This document shows, piece after piece, positions 1 through 11,096 of a stretch of DNA of 64,000 bases (positions are counted from its first letter, which is position 1; each line of letters opens with the position of its first letter). Position numbers and translations under genes: made by a program. The notes below the pieces were generated by a model that saw only the letters and a list, made by a program, of their open reading frames with translations, had not been told where the DNA came from and did not search any database. This DNA comes from Tragulus kanchil (lineage: Eukaryota > Chordata > Mammalia > Artiodactyla > Tragulidae), in the NCBI GenBank assembly GCA_022376925.1, contig JAIOJX010000002.1, positions 65,310,001-65,374,000 on the forward strand, given 5' to 3'.

Positions 1-2035
1 GTTTGGAAGCACTGGGCGGAAATACACAGAAATAAAGAGGCTAATATTAGTGACTTTAATCATTCAACATGTACTTATTGAGAGCCTGCTGTGTAAGTAC
101 TGTTTTAAATCTTAAGTATTGAGCAGTGACCAAGATAGGCAAAATCCTTGCTCTCTCAATTTGAATCTTGGTGCAGCAGTTAGTCAGGTTTTTCTGCAAA
201 GGGTCAGATAGTAAATATCTTATTTTTAACAGGTCCTAGTGCAACTACTCAAATGTGCTCTTTTATTGAGAAAGCACCCATATCCAATGTATAAAAGTTT
301 ATTTTATAAAAATAAACGGCATTTCAAATTTGACTGAACCCACTCCTAATGGGTTATCAAACACTTTTTCCAAACCTTGCGAGAAAATTAATTACCAGCG
401 TGTTTCCTTGTATGATAATAAATGCATAATTGCTTTTAAAAAGAGGCAAGTATAGATTATTAGGAATGAATTTTAATTTTTTTTACAAGTTTATCTCTAA
501 TCAAAATTGGCCTTGGGAAGAAGTCAGAAATAGATGCACAGTACAGGAAGGGGCATGAATAATGTCTGAAACTAAACCCTTCACACTGCACACTTGGAAA
601 GAGGAACTGGAAAGAGAGGAGATATTGGTATGAACTGATAACAGAGTAAGGAAAACACTGCAGGTAAACTAAGAGGGGAGGGATAGCCCGGTGTTGGTCC
701 CTGATCACACCACCATGACTAATGGGGTTATTTAGTTGTGCTCATTCTCTCTCTTTTCTGATCATGAGGCATACTGAACACAAGAATATTTTAAAATGCC
801 ACTGCAATAAAGCCAAGGTTATACCACCTTTTGTTAAGTTCAGATCTAGAAGGTCAGCAGAGGACTAAAAGGCAATAAGTTACTTATCATTATAACAACA
901 TCATGTGAAAGCTAAGGCACTAAAACACACTGGAAAACTACTGCCATGAGTTCTTAAAACAACTGAGGAGCTTTAAAAAAACAGAAAAGGAAAAACTTAA
1001 GAAAATGGGGCAATAAGTTACTTATACATTATTACAAACACACAACCCTTTGGACATTGCCCTTGGGTTTGGAAGCACTGGGAAATACACAGAAATAAAG
1101 AGGCTAATATTAGTGACTTTAATCATTCAACATGTACTTATTGAGAGCCTGCTGTGTAAGTACTGTTTTAAATCTTAAGTATTGAGCAGTGACCAAGATA
1201 GGCAAAATCCTTGCTCTCTCAATTTGAATCTTGGTGCAGCAGTTAGTCAGGTTTTTCTGCAAAGGGTCAGATAGTAAATATCTTATTTTTAACAGGTCCT
1301 AGTGCAACTACTCAAATGTGCTCTTTTATTGAGAAAGCACCCATATCCAATGTATAAAAGTTTATTTTATAAAAATAAACGGCATTTCAAATTTGACTGA
1401 ACCCACTCCTAATGGGTTATCAAACACTTTTTCCAAACCTTGCGAGAAAATTAATTACCAGCGTGTTTCCTTGTATGATAATAAATGCATAATTGCTTTT
1501 AAAAAGAGGCAAGTATAGATTATTAGGAATGAATTTTAATTTTTTTTACAAGTTTATCTCTAATCAAAATTGGCCTTGGGAAGAAGTCAGAAATAGATGC
1601 ACAGTACAGGAAGGGGCATGAATAATGTCTGAAACTAAACCCTTCACACTGCACACTTGGAAAGAGGAACTGGAAAGAGAGGAGATATTGGTATGAACTG
1701 ATAACAGAGTAAGGAAAACACTGCAGGTAAACTAAGAGGGGAGGGATAGCCCGGTGTTGGTCCCTGATCACACCACCATGACTAATGGGGTTATTTAGTT
1801 GTGCTCATTCTCTCTCTTTTCTGATCATGAGGCATACTGAACACAAGAATATTTTAAAATGCCACTGCAATAAAGCCAAGGTTATACCACCTTTTGTTAA
1901 GTTCAGATCTAGAAGGTCAGCAGAGGACTAAAAGGCAATAAGTTACTTATCATTATAACAACATCATGTGAAAGCTAAGGCACTAAAACACACTGGAAAA
2001 CTACTGCCATGAGTTCTTAAAACAACTGAGGAGCT
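1..2035. repeat. Tandem duplication D1 (1-972 / 1067-2035)
   Basis: Two near-identical direct copies, offset 1,063-1,066 nt. Copy 1 has cgg near its start that copy 2 lacks. The copies are separated by 94 nt of filler (973-1066) that includes a garbled version of the unit's own gcaataagttacttat segment from about 893. Copy 1 begins at the window edge and may extend further left. No gene seen in the unit. Confidence 0.95.
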
Positions 2036-2245
2036 AAATGAGTTTAGAAAAAGCAGTACTTACTAATGTGAAACAAAGCAGAATAAATAAGACAATCATG
2101 GGGGCATACCTGGATAGCACTATAGGTGCTAAGCTTATAATGAAAGAATAGAGTGTACTGAGATTAGAGAATAATTCAGGATTTACTTTGTAAACCTGGG
2201 CTTGTATCAGAACTTGAATAATTAGTTTTAAGTAGAATGTATATG

Positions 2246-2459
2246 GGCTCCCCAGGTGGTGCTAGTGGTAAAGAACCCACCTGTCAATGCAGGAGACTTG
2301 AGATGTGGGTTAGATCCCTGAGTCAGGAAGATACCCTGGAGGAGGGCATGACAACTCACTCCAGTATTCTTTCCTGGGGAATCATATGGATGGGGGAGCC
2401 TGGTGGGCTATGGTCCATAGGTTCCCAAAAAGTTGAACACAACTGAAGCAACGCAGCAC
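2246..2459 (+). mobile_element. Bov-tA SINE
   Basis: Runs from a diverged tRNA-Glu head (ggctccccaggtggtgct, gtggtaaagaacccacctg) into the BovA body (ccagtattctt, ggagcctggtgggcta, aagttgaacacaact). Possible degenerate target-site duplication: agaatgtata at 2234 and agaatatgta at 2460. Confidence 0.85.
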
Positions 2460-3289
2460 AGAATATGTACTGCTGCAAAGAAACAAATAAGCACCTCATG
2501 TGTATATATTCACACGAAAATGACTGGATCATCACAGCTATTAATACAAATAGCAGAGACAAGTGGAAGATATTAAAATGAAAATGAAAAGAATGCCCAG
2601 GATTCACTTTTAAGGTAGGACCTAGTTTATCTGAGCCATTTTCAGACAATTTATCTACATCACCCTCTGATTGCAAGTGCTGATGGATTTGTGATTTCTG
2701 AGAGGTTTTCCGGGTTTCAGCAATATTAAAGTTCTTGGAGCATCTAATAAAATTTTCATTGACATTTTGGCTTTACCTCCTCTATATAGGGAGTAGACCT
2801 TTTCCTATGAATTTTCTGTGCTATTATTCATAAATTATACATCTCTTAGCCTCATCCCACATAATTATGTGATGATGGTGTGCAACAAATATATTTTCCA
2901 AAGCCTATGTGATTTATTGCTCCAATGTAATCCATATTTAAGTTCCTATTCATTTAGTTAATTTCTTGTATTACTAATCAAGGAGAACAGAGAAGGAAAG
3001 AAATGTGTATGTCTCAGTTTGAATATGAAATTCAATTAACTAGCTGGATCAATAGGAAAAAGCCACTCAAGCTTTCAGTTCTAAATAGTCCTCATGAATA
3101 CCGCTTGTCCATGGGGAAGTGGTTTGTAGAACATAAAATGCTCTATCCAGGTAAATTATTATTGCTATTTCTCTTTAAATATGAACATTTGAGCTGTGAT
3201 GCCATTAACACAAATGACATAAAACAAAGGTCACATGTTATTTTTGAATTTATATTGTTAAAATAGTTTAAAACATTAGAGGCCATTAG

Positions 3290-3620
3290 ATAGAGATGGC
3301 TCTAATGCCTTGGGAACCTACATAAGCAAACCCAAATCTACACCAGAGTCAATAGGCTTGAAAATGAAACTTAAGAACAACCAACCACAAACAGCCAACT
3401 AGGCTTTCCCAAATAAAGTTAACTCAACCTATGGCCAATCAAATAATTTCCTTGCTTTGCTTCTACATCTTCTCTACTAAAACCTTTTCCTTTGCTCCGG
3501 TAGTAGAGCTACTTTGGGTTAGGGGATGCACAATTTAACTCAATGTTTGCTTAAGTAAATTTTTGAAAAGTTTGGTGTGCCTCAGTTTATCTTTCCACAA
3601 TAGAGTTCCCTTTGATTCCA
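3290..3620 (+). mobile_element. Possible old ERVL/MaLR-type LTR fragment
   Basis: The pattern gccaatcaaat, ctttgcttctacatcttc, ccttttcctttgctcc, then ttgcttaagtaaatttttga and gtgcctcagtttatctttc resembles the 3' part of an ancient mammalian LTR. This is recognition by eye only, with no paired LTR and no internal retroviral sequence seen. The 3' end also starts duplication D2, so its last part recurs at about 4644-4710. Confidence 0.35.
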
Positions 3621-3790
3621 GAAATTAACTTCATTGACACGGGATCATCCTCTGGGCTTCAGTATGTAACTGGAATAACCATTTCCATCACTAAAAGGGT
3701 GTCCAAGAGATCTTCCAGTCATCAAAAATAATAATTTCATGAAACTGTAATGGTAAACTTGTGACAGTGACAATTAAAAGGCCTTGTACT

Positions 3791-4070
3791 AGGCTTCCCC
3801 AGTGGTCCAGAGTGGGTAAAGAGTTCGCCTTGTAGTACAAGGGGCACAGGTTCGATCCCTGGTCCGGGAAGACCCTATGTGCTGTGGAGCGGCTGGACCA
3901 GGTGTGTCCAGTTAGGAGCCAGCACTCTGAAGCTCATGAGCCCAGAGTCAGTGTTCTGTGGTGAGGGGGGTCACTGCAGTGGGAGGCCCACACAGGCCAA
4001 GGAATAAAAAAAAAGATGGATGAAAATAAATAAATAAAGAACCAATAAAGGAGGCCAAAATTAAAAAAGA
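3791..4070 (+). mobile_element. tRNA-Glu (CHR-type) SINE, old copy
   Basis: The head aggcttccccagtggtccag carries a B box ggttcgatccc and is followed by gctgtggagcggctggacca and an A-rich tail with aaataaataaataaag. Target-site duplication: aaaaggccttgtact at 3776 and aaaaagtccttgtatt at about 4070. The 3' half matches the young element at 30121, so they belong to one subfamily. The same insertion appears again at about 4884-5163 in the D2 copy. Confidence 0.85.
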
Positions 4071-4160
4071 AAAAGTCCTTGTATTGACTTGTACATAAAT
4101 ATATCATTGTCCATAGTAGGGTAAAATATAATATATAATACATATATGTATGTGCATATA

Positions 4161-4380
4161 GAGGGTTTCTCAGGTGGTGCAGTGGTAAAGAATATGCCAA
4201 TGCAGGAGACTCAAGAGATGTGGGTTTGATCTCTGGGTCAGGAAGATCCCCTGGAGAAGGAAATGGCAACACAGTCCAGTATTCTTGCCTGGAAAATTCC
4301 ACGGACAGAGGAGCCTGAGGGGCTACAGTCTAGTGGGTTGCAAAAAGTTGGGCACTATAGAGTGACTGAGCACACACACA
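4161..4380 (+). mobile_element. Bov-tA SINE
   Basis: Head ggtttctcaggtggtgcagt, body cagtccagtattcttgcctg and ggagcctgaggggctacagt. Target-site duplication tatgtgcatata at 4149 and tatgtgtatata at 4381, one mismatch. One insertion represented three times by duplication: here, at 5254-5473 in full, and at 6450-6594 without its head. Confidence 0.88.
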
Positions 4381-4883
4381 TATGTGTATATACACATATA
4401 TGAAGAAAGAGTTTTAATTGACTTCTCATAAAATCATGCTGACTAAAAAAATTTTACACATTCTATATCAGTTTGTTTGGGGTTTTCCTTCCTATCCACT
4501 GACTGCACAAATCCTCTTCAGGTGCCATTTTGGTTAGAGTACTACCAGAGATAAAACAGGACAGGTCAAAATGTACATCAAAGGCACTGATTTGACAAAA
4601 ATGGTTATTCTGTTTGACATATATCACATCACAGTTGGTTTTTTTAAGTAAATTTTTGAAAAGTTTGGTGTGCCTCAGTTTATCTTTCCACAATAGAGTT
4701 CCTTTGATTCCAGAAATTAACTTCATTGACACGGGATCATCCTCTGGGCTTCAGTATGTAACTGGAATAACCATTTCCATCACTAAAAGGGTGTCCAAGA
4801 GATCTTCCAGTCATCAAAAATAATAATTTCATGAAACTGTAATGGTAAACTTGTGACAGTGACAATTAAAAGGCCTTGTACTA

Positions 4884-5163
4884 GGCTTCCCCAGTGGTCC
4901 AGAGTGGGTAAAGAGTTCGCCTTGTAGTAAAAGGGGGCACAGGTTCGATCCCTGGTCCGGGAAGACCCTATGTGCTGTGGAGCGGCTGGACCAGGTGTGT
5001 CCAGTTAGGAGCCAGCACTCTGAAGCTCATGAGCCCAGAGTCAGTGTTCTGTGGTGAGGGGGGTCACTGCAGTGGGAGGCCCACACAGGCCAAGGAATAA
5101 AAAAAAAGATGGATGAAAATAAATAAATAAAGAACCAATAAAGGAGGCCAAAATTAAAAAAGA
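4884..5163 (+). mobile_element. Duplicate copy of the tRNA-Glu SINE at 3791
   Basis: Same element and same flanks as 3791-4070, repeated by duplication D2. Not an independent insertion. Confidence 0.85.
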
Positions 5164-5253
5164 AAAAGTCCTTGTATTGACTTGTACATAAATATATCAT
5201 TGTCCATAGTAGGGTAAAATATAATATATAATACATATATGTATGTGCATATA

Positions 5254-5473
5254 GAGGGTTTCTCAGGTGGTGCAGTGGTAAAGAATATGCCAATGCAGGA
5301 GACTCAAGAGATGTGGGTTTGATCTCTGGGTCAGGAAGATCCCCTGGAGAAGGAAATGGCAACACAGTCCAGTATTCTTGCCTGGAAAATTCCACGGACA
5401 GAGGAGCCTGAGGGGCTACAGTCTAGTGGGTTGCAAAAAGTTGGGCACTATAGAGTGACTGAGCACACACACA
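5254..5473 (+). mobile_element. Duplicate copy of the Bov-tA at 4161
   Basis: Same element and target-site duplication as 4161-4380, repeated by D2. Not an independent insertion. Confidence 0.88.
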
Positions 5474-6007
5474 TATGTGTATATACACATATATGAAGAA
5501 AGAGTTTTAATTGACTTCTCATAAAATCATGCTGACTAAAAAAATTTTACACATTCTATATCAGTTTGTTTGGGGTTTTCCTTCCTATCCACTGACTGCA
5601 CAAATCCTCTTCAGGTGCCATTTTGGTTAGAGTACTACCAGAGATAAAACAGGACAGGTCAAAAATGTACATCAAAGGCACTGATTTGACAAAAATGGTT
5701 ATTCTGTTTGACATATATCACATCACAGTTGGTAGTTACAGTGTTTATTTCAAATTTAAACACCGATTAAGTCCTGTGCTAGTCCTGTTTTTGCAAACAC
5801 ATACAAAGCTAAATATATCAACTTGTATGAAATCAAAAGAAACATGCATAGCATGTCAGGCAATCATTGTTGTTATTACCAATAAACAAAAAATGCATAT
5901 GCTTCCTCAGTCTCAGTGTTGAAATGCGCTCTGTGTTTATGGAGTCAGCTGAAGGAAAAAAATATCTTTCCGCCTAAGAATTTGTCAACTCCAGCTCAGG
6001 GGTGTAC

Positions 6008-6163
6008 CTGCGTCTCAACATCTGTCAGCTTTCTGGTCTGCTCTGCAGTCTGAGAGAGGAGGCTGGTCCCTATCTCAAGCATGGTGGCCGTGTGGTTCTG
6101 AACTGCATTCTGCTGTATCTGAGCCATCTCCGACTTCATATTTTCCACAATGTAATTCTCAAT
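6008..6163 (-). CDS. ANGPT1: ANGPT1 (angiopoietin-1) exon 2, copy 1
   Basis: Internal coding exon of angiopoietin-1, the secreted ligand of the TIE2 receptor that promotes vessel stability. Read on the minus strand, the 52 codons give IENYIVENMKSEMAQIQQNA at the start and TAEQTRKLTDVETQ at the end, which I recognise as the N-terminal part of the angiopoietin-1 coiled coil that drives oligomerisation. The acceptor is a pyrimidine-rich tract ending in ctcttgcag just above 6163, and the donor is CAG|gtacac just below 6008. The exon is 156 nt, a multiple of three, so it begins and ends between codons if the frame is as drawn. It contains NHT, a possible N-glycosylation site. The first residue is Ile where I recall Leu in the human protein. 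Exons 1 and 3 are not visible. The whole exon is repeated 1,122 nt away, almost certainly an assembly artefact. Confidence 0.95.
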
Positions 6164-7129
6164 CTGCAAGAGATAAAGGACAAAGTATACTACATTATAA
6201 GCAAAGCCTTTTGGTTGGAGCATGTAATATTTACAATGACAAAACAAGACACAGCTGGCAAATCAGCCATCTGGCAGCTCTGAGAGTTGGAGAAATGGGA
6301 CAGAGCTCACAGAAATACACTTGCTAACAAACTTCTAATAGACTGAGGCACATATATAATCAACAAAATCAGGATGAATATTGACACTTGGATACTGCTT
6401 TCTCATTTAACCCTTACAGCAAAGGTGCAGGGTTATGCATAGATGAACTCTCTGGGTCAGGAAGATCCCTGGAGAAGGAAATGGCAACACAGTCCAGTAT
6501 TCTTGCCTGGAAAATTCCACGGACAGAGGAGCCTGAGGGGCTACAGTCTAGTGGGTTGCAAAAGTTGGGCACTATAGAGTGACTGAGCACACACATATGT
6601 GTATATACACATATATGAAGAAAGAGTTTTAATTGACTTCTCATAAAATCATGCTGACTAAAAAAATTTTACACATTCTATATCAGTTTGTTTGGGGTTT
6701 TCCTTCCTATCCACTGACTGCACAAATCCTCTTCAGGTGCCATTTTGGTTAGAGTACTACCAGAGATAAAACAGGACAGGTCAAAAATGTACATCAAAGG
6801 CACTGATTTGACAAAAATGGTTATTCTGTTTGACATATATCACATCACAGTTGGTAGTTACAGTGTTTATTTCAAATTTAAACACCGATTAAGTCCTGTG
6901 CTAGTCCTGTTTTTGCAAACACATACAAAGCTAAATATATCAACTTGTATGAAATCAAAAGAAACATGCATAGCATGTCAGGCAATCATTGTTGTTATTA
7001 CCAATAAACAAAAAATGCATATGCTTCCTCAGTCTCAGTGTTGAAATGCGCTCTGTGTTTATGGAGTCAGCTGAAGGAAAAAAATATCTTCCCGCCTAAG
7101 AATTTGTCAACTCCAGCTCAGGGGTGTAC
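6164..7129 (-). other. ANGPT1: Artefactual spacer between the two ANGPT1 exon 2 copies
   Basis: This segment is intron 1 sequence from copy A (6164-6450) joined at about 6450 to intron 2 sequence from copy B (6450-7129). The join falls inside a truncated Bov-tA SINE, where the words gatgaactc and ctctgggtcag meet. In the real genome these two stretches should lie on opposite sides of a single exon. Confidence 0.75.
6450..6594 (+). mobile_element. Truncated Bov-tA at the D3 junction
   Basis: Third appearance of the 4161 element, starting abruptly at ctctgggtcag with no tRNA head and no left target-site duplication, because the D3 join cuts through it. Confidence 0.8.
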
Positions 7130-7285
7130 CTGCGTCTCAACATCTGTCAGCTTTCTGGTCTGCTCTGCAGTCTGAGAGAGGAGGCTGGTCCCTATCTCAA
7201 GCATGGTGGCCGTGTGGTTCTGAACTGCATTCTGCTGTATCTGAGCCATCTCCGACTTCATATTTTCCACAATGTAATTCTCAAT
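7130..7285 (-). CDS. ANGPT1: ANGPT1 exon 2, copy 2 (probable false duplicate)
   Basis: Second copy of the 156-nt exon at 6008-6163, with identical coding sequence, the same ctcttgcag acceptor and the same gtacac donor. It lies in the downstream copy of a tandem duplication whose period is about 1.12 kb. Because the exon is a multiple of three and keeps both splice sites, a gene predictor could splice both copies in frame and add 52 residues to the coiled coil. Known angiopoietin-1 has one such exon, so one of the two copies should be treated as redundant. The flanks differ by one substitution (t at 5969, c at 7091) and a few short indels, which fits two haplotypes or sequencing error rather than an old duplication. 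Confidence 0.9.
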
Positions 7286-7509
7286 CTGCAAGAGATAAAG
7301 GACAAAGTATACTACATTATAAGCAAAGCCTTTTGGTTGGAGCATGTAATATTTACAATGACAAAACAAGACACAGCTGGCAAATCAGCCATCTGGCAGC
7401 TCTGAGAGTTGGAGAAATGGGACAGAGCTCACAGAAATACACTTGCTAACAAACTTCTAATAGACTGAGGCACATATATAATCAACAAAATCAGGATGAA
7501 TATTGACAC

Positions 7510-7728
7510 TTGGATACTGCTTTCTCATTTAACCCTTACAGCAAAGGTGCAGGGTTATGCATAGATGAACTCACTCTTCTTTCTATTTTATAGCTGAGGA
7601 AACAGAATTAGAGAAGGTCAAAGATGAGCCTAAGGTCACCCAGTAAAAATGCAACAAAGTTAGCACAAGAATCTAAATCTTGGTTCTCTGGTCCTCTTTT
7701 ATTATACCATATTGACTGCACATCTCTG
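7510..7728 (-). mobile_element. MIR SINE fragment
   Basis: Contains ctattttatagctgaggaaac, gtcaaagatgagcctaaggt, and cacccagtaaaaatgcaac, the reverse-strand MIR pattern (tagatgaggaaactgag ... aaggtcac.cagc). Its left 60 nt lies in D3 copy B, so that part also occurs in D3 copy A near 6390-6450. Confidence 0.65.
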
Positions 7729-7832
7729 AGAATAATTCAGCCTCATCTGTAATGAAAAATAAAAGACCATGCTGGGTTAGGGAAATGGGACAAGGAGTGG
7801 AGGAGTGGGGACTGATGTCCCAAATGCAAGCC

Positions 7833-10055
7833 TTTAAGGAAATATTCAAGTATAGGCAACAGCATATGAAATGAGCTGCAGAGCCTCCAAGCTAGCTAAA
7901 CCCATTCTTAGTGTTCCTTTGCAACTCAAAATAAATAAATAGATAGTGAAAACCACTGAAAATGTGGCCCATAAAGCAGCATTTGACTTTCTTGCCTTGG
8001 GTAACATTTAGTCCTTCATGGTGCCATCTTAGAGAATACTATAGTTGTCAAATCAGTGGTACCATGGGGAAAAGAAGAATCATTAAGTGATTTAATATTA
8101 GGGAGCCTGTCAGGCTCCTGGGAGAATAAGGCTGAGCATATGCACTGCTTGAAAAATACAGAAAGAAACCTGTACTTCCCTGTCCGTGCACTTAATTCTA
8201 CCCTCCCCCGCACTGTGTGGTGACTACATTCTATTATCCAATTATGCATATGGGGAAACTACATCCCAGAGAAGTCAGGTCCAAGGCCACACTCTGCAAA
8301 AGCAGTCAGACTTGGACTTGAGCACTCCGGTCCTTAACTTTCATACTAACTCTGTTAACCACTTGATAGTTCTGCCAAGTTGTGTTTCACAAGTTGGGTT
8401 CCAAATCATTAACAGCTATGTGATTTTTACTGATTTGGTGAACCAAAATACATCCCCTATTTTATAATCTATAGTAACACAATTGTCATGTAATAAATAT
8501 AGCCTAAAACTAAATTCTTCTTTGTAAACTTTGGCAGTTCACTTTCTAACAACATCTCTTATTTCTATTTCTCAAGCATGAGTCTGCCCTAAGCTAAAGA
8601 AAATGAAAGGTTAGAATCAAGATCATATTATTAGTAATAAGTTCTGACTTTGTTCACAGCCAATATAAGGTAACTCCCCTTCATCCTTTATTTCCAAATT
8701 AGAAGTAGGGGGAAATAAAAATTTACTATAAAACAAATACACAATAGATGAGGATACATATCTGGAAATTATCCTAACAAAATTTAAGGTCTCTAGGCTA
8801 AATTTAACCTTGGCTTTATGCCAACTGAACTAGCATATTTAAACCACAATGTAGGCAGTGAATCCATGGAAAAACAGACAGAGAATAGACATATGGACAT
8901 TGTGGGGAATGAATAGTGGGTGGGAGACATAGAGGGAGTAAGATTTAAGGAAATATTCAAGTATAGGCAACAGCATATGAAATGAGCTGCAGAGCCTCCA
9001 AGCTAGCTAAACCCATTCTTAGTGTTCCTTTGCAACTCAAAATAAATAAATAGATAGTGAAAACCACTGAAAATGTGGCCCATAAAGCAGCATTTGACTT
9101 TCTTGCCTTGGGTAACATTTAGTCCTTCATGGTGCCATCTTAGAGAATACTATAGTTGTCAAATCAGTGGTACCATGGGGAAAAGAAGAATCATTAAGTG
9201 ATTTAATATTAGGGAGCCTGTCAGGCTCCTGGGAGAATAAGGCTGAGCATATGCACTGCTTGAAAAATACAGAAAGAAACCTGTACTTCCCTGTCCGTGC
9301 ACTTAATTCTACCCTCCCCCGCACTGTGTGGTGACTACATTCTATTATCCAATTATGCATATGGGGAAACTACATCCCAGAGAAGTCAGGTCCAAGGCCA
9401 CACTCTGCAAAAGCAGTCAGACTTGGACTTGAGCACTCCGGTCCTTAACTTTCATACTAACTCTGTTAACCACTTGATAGTTCTGCCAAGTTGTGTTTCA
9501 CAAGTTGGGTTCCAAATCATTAACAGCTATGTGATTTTTACTGATTTGGTGAACCAAAATACATCCCCTATTTTATAATCTATAGTAACACAATTGTCAT
9601 GTAATAAATATAGCCTAAAACTAAATTCTTCTTTGTAAACTTTGGCAGTTCACTTTCTAACAACATCTCTTATTTCTATTTCTCAAGCATGAGTCTGCCC
9701 TAAGCTAAAGAAAATGAAAGGTTAGAATCAAGATCATATTATTAGTAATAAGTTCTGACTTTGTTCACAGCCAATATAAGGTAACTCCCCTTCATCCTTT
9801 ATTTCCAAATTAGAAGTAGGGGGAAATAAAAATTTACTATAAAACAAATACACAATAGATGAGGATACATATCTGGAAATTATCCTAACAAAATTTAAGG
9901 TCTCTAGGCTAAATTTAACCTTGGCTTTATGCCAACTGAACTAGCATATTTAAACCACAATGTAGGCAGTGAATCCATGGAAAAACAGACAGAGAATAGA
10001 CATATGGACATTGTGGGGAATGAATAGTGGGTGGGAGACATAGAGGGAGTAAGAT
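7833..10055. repeat. Tandem duplication D4 (7833-8944 / 8944-10055)
   Basis: Two abutting direct copies with a constant offset of 1,111 nt. I saw no indels. The unit contains a MIR-like segment and the left part of an L1 3' end that continues past 10055 only in copy B, so copy A cuts the L1 off. Confidence 0.97.
8222..8360 (-). mobile_element. MIR-like fragment (duplicate at 9333-9471)
   Basis: Reverse-strand MIR pattern: ccaattatgcatatggggaa, cagagaagtcaggtccaagg, cacactctgcaaaagcagtc, followed by gacttggacttgag. Repeated by D4. Confidence 0.55.
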
Positions 10056-10276
10056 GGAAACCTATACTATCATATGTGAAAAAGATAGCTATTGCCATTG
10101 TGCTAAGGGAATAGGAGTTCCTACAAGGGCTTGGTGCGACATCCTAAAGGGGTGAGATGGGGGAGGGGACCAGGGATATGCATATGACTGATCTTGGAAC
10201 ATACATGTCTGTGAAAAACAAAACTCTGTAAAAACTTTAAAATAAATAAATTAATTAATTAAAAATAAATAAACAA
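9970..10276 (+). mobile_element. L1 3' UTR and A-rich tail (truncated ruminant L1)
   Basis: Contains segments typical of ruminant L1 3' ends: gacattgtggggaatgaata, cctatactatcatatgtgaa, ggtgagatgggggagggg, and aaacaaaactctgtaaaa leading to an A/T-rich tail of aaataaat units. About 300 nt only, with no open reading frame. The left 85 nt recurs at 8859-8943 in D4 copy A. Confidence 0.75.
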
Positions 10277-10292
10277 ATTCCATCTACATAAA

Positions 10293-10318
10293 ACACACAC
10301 ACACACACACACACACAC
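10293..10318 (+). repeat. (AC)13 microsatellite
   Basis: Uninterrupted ac repeat of 26 nt just after the L1 tail, a common place for a microsatellite to grow from an A-rich tail. Confidence 0.95.
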
Positions 10319-11096
10319 TGTAAGGGTAGGAAAATGGAGGGTAGATTGTAGCATCAGACATCTATTTTGTGGGGGCTCTGCTCATATGTTCCCTATTTTC
10401 CTAACAATATCCCCTAACTTTCTTTGGGGAAATTGTCCTTTCATCCTTCAGAACAAATGCTTTGAGTGAAAATGTCCTATCCTAGCTTCAGGGGTAGGTA
10501 CATGTTTGAGCCTGACAAACCACAATGTTCTGCTTTTGCTTGTAAAGAATGAATTGTTCAAGAATGAAAAGATATTGTAAGCAAAGCTATTAAGTCTCAG
10601 TTATGCAATTTTGCCCAATATCTACAAAAACAGTTCTTTTGCCTCTGTTAAGCTGGCAATATATACGCCCATTTTGCTATCACAAAACCAGGGCCCGCCT
10701 AAGAATGAGGCTAAGTGAAAAAGATAGGTAAGTAGGCAGAGCATTAGCCAGGTGATACAGACAGAAGGATACTTTTAGAGCACCTCAGTCCTGTCATGTT
10801 TTTAGCCAGATCCATCCTTGAACACTCAGCTGCAAACTGTATAATATCCCCTTGAGCAGCCCACTATTTTTTTTTTTCTTTTGCTTCAGTCACGTACATT
10901 TAGGCTTCTAACCAAACCCAAAACACCCTGACTGATAAATCTGATGGATGTTTAACAAAGGAAGTCTCAGGCACATCTTACCAGTATGATTTTATGTTTA
11001 TCCAGAAATCTAGGACTGTATATAAACATGTATATTCTCAAGAACGGCAGATAAGTCTCCATCATGGAGATGATGTCTGCCATTGACAGCTGACAT

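Larger units (their letters stand above)
3551..5732. repeat. Tandem duplication D2 (3551-4639 / 4644-5732)
   Basis: Two direct copies, offset 1,093 nt, with only a short T run between them. Differences are single-base homopolymer indels, such as gagttccctt versus gagttcctt, and gtagtacaagggg versus gtagtaaaaggggg. Each copy holds one tRNA-Glu SINE and one Bov-tA. The right-hand 400 nt of the unit occurs a third time in D3. Confidence 0.97.
1..6007 (-). other. ANGPT1: ANGPT1 intron 2 (partial)
   Basis: Sequence below the exon 2 donor, inferred to be intron 2. I looked for exon 3 of ANGPT1, the continuation of the coiled coil starting VLNQTS, and did not find it. The stretch holds one duplication at the left edge, a second at 3.5-5.7 kb, a Bov-tA at 2.2 kb, a possible old LTR at 3.3 kb, and the SINE pair of the second duplication. 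Confidence 0.75.
5324..7572. repeat. Tandem duplication D3 carrying ANGPT1 exon 2 (5324-6450 / 6450-7572)
   Basis: Two abutting direct copies, offset 1,126 shrinking to 1,122 nt because copy B lacks four bases in short runs (cccc/ccc, aaaaa/aaaa, one ca unit). One substitution lies in the exon's intron 2 flank (5969 t, 7091 c). Copy A overlaps the second copy of D2, so 5324-5732 is in both pairs. Confidence 0.97.

Noticed and set aside
3934..4302. 122-codon minus-strand frame repeated at 5027-5395
   Set aside because: Antisense of the adjacent tRNA-Glu SINE and Bov-tA, repeated because of duplication D2.
1..6007. ANGPT1 exon 3
   Set aside because: Searched the minus strand for the coiled-coil continuation after VETQ and saw nothing; it must lie to the left of the window.
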